Source: an uncultured Chlamydiae bacterium (lineage in GTDB: Bacteria; Chlamydiota; Chlamydiia; Chlamydiales; SM23-39). Taken from it: a DNA stretch of 5,619 nucleotides. The notes under the pieces were generated by a model. That model was not told where the DNA came from. It searched no databases and saw nothing but the letters and a program-made list of their open reading frames with translations. Location of the stretch: contig CAIVVG010000081.1 of NCBI GenBank assembly GCA_903909295.1, forward strand, positions 1-5,619, written 5' to 3'. Made by a program: the position numbers and the translations under genes. Of this stretch, positions 1 through 4,031 are shown piece after piece; the stretch's first letter is position 1, and each line of letters starts with the position of its first letter.

Positions 1-81
1 CAAAAACTCGATGAAATATTTTTTACAGAACACCCTCTAATCTCAAAATTGCATAGGCTTAGGAAAAGTGCAAGAACATAA
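1..81 (+). CDS. Possible C-terminal fragment of an upstream gene (partial, unrecognised)
   Basis: Reading from the first base in frame 1 gives 26 open codons ending at TAA 79-81; the other two forward frames close within about 40 bases. The peptide ends in a basic stretch (KLHRLRKSART), which would suit the soluble tail of a protein, but it is too short to recognise. In Chlamydia trachomatis the neighbour of yidC is, from memory, lgt, but nothing here proves that identity. A 26-codon open frame can occur by chance, so this is a weak call that needs sequence to the left of the window. Confidence 0.3.
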   Translation, partial: QKLDEIFFTEHPLISKLHRLRKSART

Positions 82-275
82 TCACAGACTGTTCGAGTAA
101 TGTAGTTATACAGTTTTGCATTTTATTTGTTTTCTCAACCAGGACATCGCGAGTAATCATGGTGCCCTACACGATACCCCATTCCGTAAATAGGCGCAAA
201 GGGGGTCCGCACAATACCCCTATCCAAAGACTTTGTTTTTGTGATACGATTTCCGTCAATAACGAATGGGTTTTC
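82..275. other. Leader region upstream of yidC, no gene recognised
   Basis: This stretch is AT-rich up to about 140 and mixed after that. The yidC frame stays open through it back to an ATG at 159, but the 39 extra residues do not resemble a YidC N-terminus and lie before the family-typical start, so I treat them as untranslated. A TATACA at 107-112 could be a -10 element but has no convincing -35 partner, so no promoter is called. A 16-base near-repeat (170-185 and 210-225) and a small GGGGT/ACCCC inverted repeat (202-206 with 216-220) lie here and are listed separately. Confidence 0.5.
170..225. repeat. Imperfect direct repeat pair with 40-bp period in the yidC leader
   Basis: CACGATACCCCATTCC at 170-185 and CACAATACCCCTATCC at 210-225 match at 13 of 16 positions and are exactly 40 bp apart, close to four helical turns. 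The second copy also forms the right arm of a possible 5-bp stem (GGGGT 202-206 with ACCCC 216-220, nine-base loop). Two regulator sites or a leader RNA structure are possible readings, but the similarity is short enough to be chance. No known regulator motif is recognised. Confidence 0.3.
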
Positions 276-2096
276 ATGGATAAACGTTCTCTCCTCTTCC
301 TCGCTTGCGTCACCCTTACTTTCATGGGCGTTCACTACTGGTTCGACTCCCCTTCTCAACCAGCCGTCCAATCAAAGCCTGCGACGGTGCTCTCGAGCGC
401 CCCTCTCTTTGTCGATGCGAGCCCTGCTGTGGTTCCTCCATCGGGGGAAACGTTTTACGTCTTGGAAAATCAGTATCAGCAGCTCGTTTTCTCTTCGCGC
501 GGAGGGAGCTTAGCCGAGATCAACCTCCCTTACGCAAATACTCTGGTCAAAGAGATTGATATCGATCGGGAAATTCTTAGAGACTCCCCCATCAATGCTC
601 ACTTCCCGCTCCGCCCTCACTATGTATTGGAAGGGGGAACGAGGGTCTTGAAAGAGCAGGGGGTGCTGGGTGGTTATTATCCGCTATTGAGAAGATCGAT
701 TTTGAATGGGGATGGCTCTTTCAAGAGCTTCGTGCCTCCTCAGTATTATGCGCTGAGCACTGGGGAAGGAGACAATTTCCGGGTTGCGCGGTTTGAAAAA
801 AATCTGATCTCTTTTGAGGGGATGTCGGGCGGCAAGCGGATCACGAAAACCTATTCGATCCCGGAGGAGAGAAATGGCCCTTATTGCTTCCAGCTAGATG
901 TTCAAGTGGATGGGGAGGGTCTTTGGATCCATTCGGGGGTTCCCGATGTGGAGCTGGTCAGCGGGTCTTACAGCCCGTTGCTCAAGTTCCAGGCGACGGT
1001 AAAAAACAGTTTGGAGGTCGAGACGATCGATCTACCGAAAAAAGGGGCGCCGGTTCAGGTGGCGACGATCAACCCGAACTGGATCAGCAATAACAACGGC
1101 TTTTTGGGGGTCATCATCGATCCTTTAAGTCAGGTGGCCAAGGGATACCAAGTAGCTCAGGTCGATGGGACTGTCCTTCCTACTCGCTTGTCGCTGATCG
1201 ATCCGAGATACCAACCTTATGCCGCGGCGAGCTACCCTGGCTATGTGACTTCGCTCCCTTTACAAAGCGGCACTTACCGGATCTTTGCGGGTCCTTTTGA
1301 CGATGCGCTGCTGAAAGAACTCGATGCGCTCTATGAGGATCCGATCAAGCATTACAACCCCGACTACGCTTCTGCTCAAAGCATTCAGGGTTGGTTCTCC
1401 TTTATTTCGCAGCCGTTTGCAAAATTCCTCTTCTTCTTGATGCAGGTGTTTTATGCAGTGACCCATTCATGGGCTTTTTCAATCATCTTGCTGACGATTG
1501 CGCTTAAAGTCATGATGTACCCGCTCAATGGCTGGTCCATTCGCTCGACTGCCAAGATGCAGGAGTTGGCGCCGCGGATCAAGGCGATTCAGGAACGTCA
1601 TAAAAAAGATCCTCGCAAGTCGCAGACCGAAGTAATGATGCTCTACAAAGAGGCGGGCGTGAACCCTTTAATGGGTTGCTTACCTGTCTTCTTGCAGATG
1701 CCCTTTTTAATCGGGATGTTTTATCTGCTCAAATCGAGCTTTCCTCTGCGCGGGGCTGTCTTCATTCCAGGATGGATCGACGATCTGGCGGCTCCCGATG
1801 TCGTGTTCAGCTGGGGACAACCTTTTTGGCTGATCGGCAATGAGTTTCACCTCTTGCCAATCTTGATGGGGGTCTCCATGTTCCTCCAACAAAAAATGAC
1901 CTCCAAGCTGCCGAAGACAGGCCCTCTCGACGATTCGCAAAAGCAGCAAAAAATGATGGGCAACATGATGTCTGTGCTGTTTACCGTCATGTTCTACAAC
2001 TTCCCATCGGGACTGAATATTTACTTCATGTTATCTACGTTGCTCGGAATCGGCCAACAGGTGTGGATGACCAAAAAAATCTCAGCCAAGGCGTAA
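276..2096 (+). CDS. yidC: Membrane protein insertase YidC (Oxa1/YidC/Alb3 family)
   Basis: YidC inserts and folds inner-membrane proteins, alone or with SecYEG. The 606-residue protein starts MDKRSLLFLACVTLTF, the usual basic-then-hydrophobic first membrane segment (about 5-22). A large periplasmic domain follows (about 55-375), then the conserved insertase core (about 380-600) with FISQPFAKFLFF (376-387), WAFSIILLTIALKVMMYPLN, VNPLMGCLPVFLQMPF and YNFPSGLNIYF, matching E. coli YidC motif by motif. An upstream in-frame ATG at 159 would add 39 unrelated residues, so ATG 276 is preferred although no clear Shine-Dalgarno precedes it. The groove arginine of E. coli (R366) is a lysine here (K411). 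An insertion of about 13 residues before the fourth membrane segment (around GQPFWLIGNEFHLLPILMG) is, from memory, shared with chlamydial YidC. The chlamydial proteins I recall are longer, near 790 residues. It is followed after one base by dnaA. Confidence 0.97.
   Translation: MDKRSLLFLACVTLTFMGVHYWFDSPSQPAVQSKPATVLSSAPLFVDASPAVVPPSGETFYVLENQYQQLVFSSRGGSLAEINLPYANTLVKEIDIDREILRDSPINAHFPLRPHYVLEGGTRVLKEQGVLGGYYPLLRRSILNGDGSFKSFVPPQYYALSTGEGDNFRVARFEKNLISFEGMSGGKRITKTYSIPEERNGPYCFQLDVQVDGEGLWIHSGVPDVELVSGSYSPLLKFQATVKNSLEVETIDLPKKGAPVQVATINPNWISNNNGFLGVIIDPLSQVAKGYQVAQVDGTVLPTRLSLIDPRYQPYAAASYPGYVTSLPLQSGTYRIFAGPFDDALLKELDALYEDPIKHYNPDYASAQSIQGWFSFISQPFAKFLFFLMQVFYAVTHSWAFSIILLTIALKVMMYPLNGWSIRSTAKMQELAPRIKAIQERHKKDPRKSQTEVMMLYKEAGVNPLMGCLPVFLQMPFLIGMFYLLKSSFPLRGAVFIPGWIDDLAAPDVVFSWGQPFWLIGNEFHLLPILMGVSMFLQQKMTSKLPKTGPLDDSQKQQKMMGNMMSVLFTVMFYNFPSGLNIYFMLSTLLGIGQQVWMTKKISAKA
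2088..2091 (+). promoter_or_regulatory. Ribosome binding site for dnaA, inside the end of yidC
   Basis: AAGG lies six bases before TTG 2098, within the last sense codons of yidC (Lys-Ala). No ATG or GTG occurs in the dnaA frame between the preceding in-frame stop TGA 2068-2070 and this TTG. The site therefore decides the start, and because it lies within yidC, ribosomes finishing yidC are well placed to begin dnaA. Confidence 0.6.
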
Positions 2097-2097
2097 T

Positions 2098-3327
2098 TTG
2101 CAAGAGTGGGATCAACTGCTCACTGAATTAGAAAAAGAGGTCGGCTCACAGGCAGTCGCCCAGTGGCTGCGCCCTTTAAAAAAAGTGGGCTTTGATGCGG
2201 GAAATCTCTATCTCGAAGCGCCTGATTCGTTCGCGGCGAATTGGTTTGAAGAGCACATCAGACCCAAACTGCGCCTGGTCAATAACAATTCCCGCCCGAT
2301 TCGGGTTCATTTAAGCGTCGCTGGAAAGAATTTACAAACAGCCCAAAAAGGGGGCCTTCCCCCTTTCGTAATCAGTCCCGACACCCTTGATCCGTGGCTC
2401 ACCTTAGACAACTTTATCCCGACGGGCTCCAATGTAATCGCTCACCAGCTCCTCTCCGATCCTGCGGGATTCAACCCGATTTACTTATATGGGGGGCCCA
2501 AGAGCGGCAAGACCCACCTCTTGATGGGAGCGGCTCACCTTTTAAAAAACCAGGGCAACAAGGTGTTTTATGTAAGAGCCGAGACGTTCACAGAACATGT
2601 CGTTCAGGCGATCCGATTGGGGCAGATGACAATCTTTAGGAACACCTATCGGGAGATCGATGTTTTGATCGTCGACGATATTCAGATTTTTGCCAAAAAA
2701 AGTGCCACGCAAGAAGAGTTTTTTCACACGTTCAATTCCTTGCACACGATGGGGCGTCCCGTCCTCTTGAGCGCTAACGTCCCCCCTTCCAAACTCACCG
2801 AGATCGAGCCTCGCTTGGTCAGCCGATTTGAGTGGGGCATCTCACTCGGGCTGGAGCCAGCCGATGCAAAAGCGGTCCTTGAAAAAAAGGCCGAGCTCTG
2901 GAAGATGGCGCTCTCCCAGGATGTTGTTGCTTTTCTGGTTCGAGAATTCCCGAAAGAGCCTCTGGTCGCTCTCCAGGCGTTGGCGATGAGGGCTTCGGGT
3001 CCGGTTGGCGTACCTGCCGCCGAAAAACTGCTCGCCGATTTATTGGTCAAGGAACGGGCACAGGTGCTGACGCCGGAGCAGATTGTCAAGGCCGTTGCCA
3101 ATCACTATGGCATCCTGTCGGAAGATTTGATGGGTAAATCGCAAACAAGGGAAATGGCAACGCCGAGACAGGTGGCCATGTTCCTTATTCGAGGAAGGCT
3201 CAAGTGGCCGTTTCAAAAGATCGGGGATTTTTTCGGCCGCAACCATTCAACGGTCATGGATGGAATCAAGCTGATCCAAAAAGGAATTGAGGAGAGGTCG
3301 ATCGACCTCTCCGGGATAAATCTTTAG
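2098..3327 (+). CDS. dnaA: Chromosomal replication initiator DnaA, chlamydial DnaA1-like, divergent
   Basis: DnaA binds DnaA boxes and melts the replication origin in its ATP form. This 409-residue protein starts at TTG. Its opening, MQEWDQLLTELEKEVGSQAV, lines up end to end with chlamydial DnaA1 as I recall it, which supports the start. Domain I is about 1-70, the linker is short (about 71-95), and the AAA+ domain covers about 96-315. That domain has P-loop GGPKSGKT (132-139), Walker B VLIVDD (189-194) and the arginine-finger segment RLVSRFEWG (R243). Domain IV (about 325-409) has PRQVAMFLIRGRL and the signature RNHSTV (381-386). Oddities: K135 replaces the usual middle P-loop glycine, the sensor II arginine appears to be missing (EPLVALQAL, about 287-295), and N382 stands where DnaA usually has Asp in the DNA-contact RDH. 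The C-terminus is about 35 residues shorter than the Chlamydia protein I recall. Chlamydiae usually carry two dnaA genes; this is the yidC-linked one. Confidence 0.93.
   Translation: MQEWDQLLTELEKEVGSQAVAQWLRPLKKVGFDAGNLYLEAPDSFAANWFEEHIRPKLRLVNNNSRPIRVHLSVAGKNLQTAQKGGLPPFVISPDTLDPWLTLDNFIPTGSNVIAHQLLSDPAGFNPIYLYGGPKSGKTHLLMGAAHLLKNQGNKVFYVRAETFTEHVVQAIRLGQMTIFRNTYREIDVLIVDDIQIFAKKSATQEEFFHTFNSLHTMGRPVLLSANVPPSKLTEIEPRLVSRFEWGISLGLEPADAKAVLEKKAELWKMALSQDVVAFLVREFPKEPLVALQALAMRASGPVGVPAAEKLLADLLVKERAQVLTPEQIVKAVANHYGILSEDLMGKSQTREMATPRQVAMFLIRGRLKWPFQKIGDFFGRNHSTVMDGIKLIQKGIEERSIDLSGINL
3291..3312. terminator. Perfect 22-bp palindrome, candidate bidirectional terminator between dnaA and slc1
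   Basis: GGAGAGGTC is followed by GATC and then its exact reverse complement, so 3291-3312 is a flawless palindrome that can fold as a 9-bp GC-rich stem with a GATC loop in either transcript. It lies in dnaA codons 398-405, 12 bases before the stop codon, and just beyond the slc1 stop codon on the other strand. On the slc1 strand a U5 run (complement of 3278-3282) follows about eight bases after the stem; on the dnaA strand only short T runs follow. The U tracts are imperfect, so it could instead be a transcript-end stabiliser or a protein site. Confidence 0.5.
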
Positions 3328-3872
3328 ATCTTGATGAACCGCTCGCCAGGTCTGCTGCCTGGAGGCTGATGGGGGGCGCCGCCCGATGTGGGAGCTTGTT
3401 TGCCACCACCGGGAGCTCCGCCAGCTGGATACTGGAAGGGTCCTGGATCTTCACCGGCGATGATCTTCGCGACGATCGCTCGCCACTTCTCTACCATCTC
3501 TACGAAGAGGGCTGCAAAGCGTCTGAGGGCAGATGCGTCTACGCCTAAACCCATGTCCAATGTGCAGTGCATCAAAATCAGTTCTTCTTTCGGAGCCACG
3601 CCGATTCCGCCGCCTGCCATCTGTCCGCCGAGCATGGAACCCTCTAAAAGGCGTCCGTACAACTTCAGCAAGATTTTGTCATCTTTGGGCAACCCATCTA
3701 AAATGGGAGAATAGAGATAGAGCCGGTCTGAATGGGGTTCATAAGTGATGTGCAGTGAAAAAGCGTTATCAATGCCTAAAATACACGTGTTATTTTGGTC
3801 AAAGTCAAGCGCCTCGAGATTGAGTTCTTTGCCAAACTCGCGTAAGTTCGCCTTGGCATTTTCGTAGGACAT
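3324..3872 (-). CDS. slc1: Type III secretion chaperone, Slc1-like (CesT superfamily)
   Basis: Slc1 of Chlamydia trachomatis (CT043) is a cytosolic chaperone that stabilises early effectors such as TarP and TepP and helps route them to the secretion apparatus. The 182-residue protein matches it closely from memory in DFDQNNTCIL (about 23-32), SLHITYEPHSDRLYLYSPILDGLP (about 39-62), LLEGSMLGGQMAGGGIGVA (about 75-93) and LILMHCTLDM (about 98-107). The small alpha/beta core typical of CesT-family dimers covers roughly 1-140. The last 40 or so residues are rich in Gly and Pro and probably disordered; Chlamydia Slc1 also has such a tail but is slightly shorter (about 167). A perfect AGGAGG five bases before ATG 3872 fixes the start and predicts strong translation. 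It converges on dnaA with a four-base overlap and diverges from glgX. Confidence 0.9.
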   Translation of the reverse strand: MSYENAKANLREFGKELNLEALDFDQNNTCILGIDNAFSLHITYEPHSDRLYLYSPILDGLPKDDKILLKLYGRLLEGSMLGGQMAGGGIGVAPKEELILMHCTLDMGLGVDASALRRFAALFVEMVEKWRAIVAKIIAGEDPGPFQYPAGGAPGGGKQAPTSGGAPHQPPGSRPGERFIKI

Positions 3873-3877
3873 GAATT

Positions 3878-3883
3878 CCTCCT
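3878..3883 (-). promoter_or_regulatory. Strong Shine-Dalgarno site of slc1
   Basis: CCTCCT on the plus strand reads AGGAGG on the coding strand, five bases before the ATG. It is the only full-consensus ribosome binding site in the window; yidC, dnaA and glgX have weak or partial ones, suggesting that the chaperone is made at a higher level. Confidence 0.85.
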
Positions 3884-3905
3884 AAAGTGGGGTTGAGTAG
3901 TATCT

Positions 3906-3935
3906 TTTATAAATCTTTGCAGAATAACGGAGCAA
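3906..3935 (-). promoter_or_regulatory. Candidate sigma-70-type promoter for slc1
   Basis: On the minus strand TATAAA (3906-3911) matches five of six bases of the -10 consensus and lies 18 bp from TTGCTC (3930-3935), a weak -35. An A/T tract (3939-3950) sits directly upstream, where an UP element would be. The predicted leader is about 25-30 bases and contains the strong Shine-Dalgarno. The fit is by eye only. Confidence 0.4.
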
Positions 3936-3965
3936 GGGAAAATTTTTTTAGCCCGGTTCAGCAAC

Positions 3966-3979
3966 ATCTTATCTAAGAT
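3966..3979. repeat. Short inverted repeat in the slc1-glgX divergent region
   Basis: ATCTTA (3966-3971) and TAAGAT (3974-3979) are exact reverse complements two bases apart. The site lies between the two candidate promoters, upstream of both, where an operator for either or both genes could be. At six bases per arm in AT-rich DNA it may also be chance, and no known regulator site is recognised. Confidence 0.3.
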
Positions 3980-3986
3980 ATTCTAT

Positions 3987-4016
3987 ATGAAATAAAGATA
4001 AAAATCAATATATAAA
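3987..4016 (+). promoter_or_regulatory. Candidate sigma-70-type promoter for glgX
   Basis: TATAAA at 4011-4016 lies 18 bp after ATGAAA (3987-3992), which matches four of six bases of the -35 consensus. The surrounding 3980-4022 is nearly all A and T, so other pairings are possible (for example TATATA just upstream). The leader to ATG 4032 would be under ten bases, which is short and makes this exact placement uncertain. Confidence 0.25.
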
Positions 4017-4031
4017 TTATTAGAGACACCT

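Noticed and set aside
159..275. N-terminal extension of yidC from ATG 159
   Set aside because: The 39 extra residues do not look like YidC, would push the first membrane segment inward, and lack a well-spaced ribosome binding site; MDKRSLLF at 276 is the family-typical start.
276..320. FLAC near the YidC N-terminus resembling a lipobox
   Set aside because: The cysteine is residue 11, too early for a lipoprotein signal peptide, and Phe is at the -3 position; it fits an ordinary first membrane segment.
1908..1922. LPKTG (residues 545-549 of YidC), resembling a sortase sorting signal
   Set aside because: It lies in a loop between membrane segments, not at the C-terminus before a hydrophobic tail, and chlamydiae are not known for sortase-anchored walls.
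2724..3101. 125-codon open frame antisense to dnaA
   Set aside because: It is serine/alanine-rich shadow coding opposite the conserved AAA+ domain with no recognisable motif.
3388..3714. 108-codon plus-strand open frame opposite slc1
   Set aside because: The slc1 frame is clearly the real one, with family motifs and an AGGAGG site; this frame reads the complement of the Gly/Pro tail.
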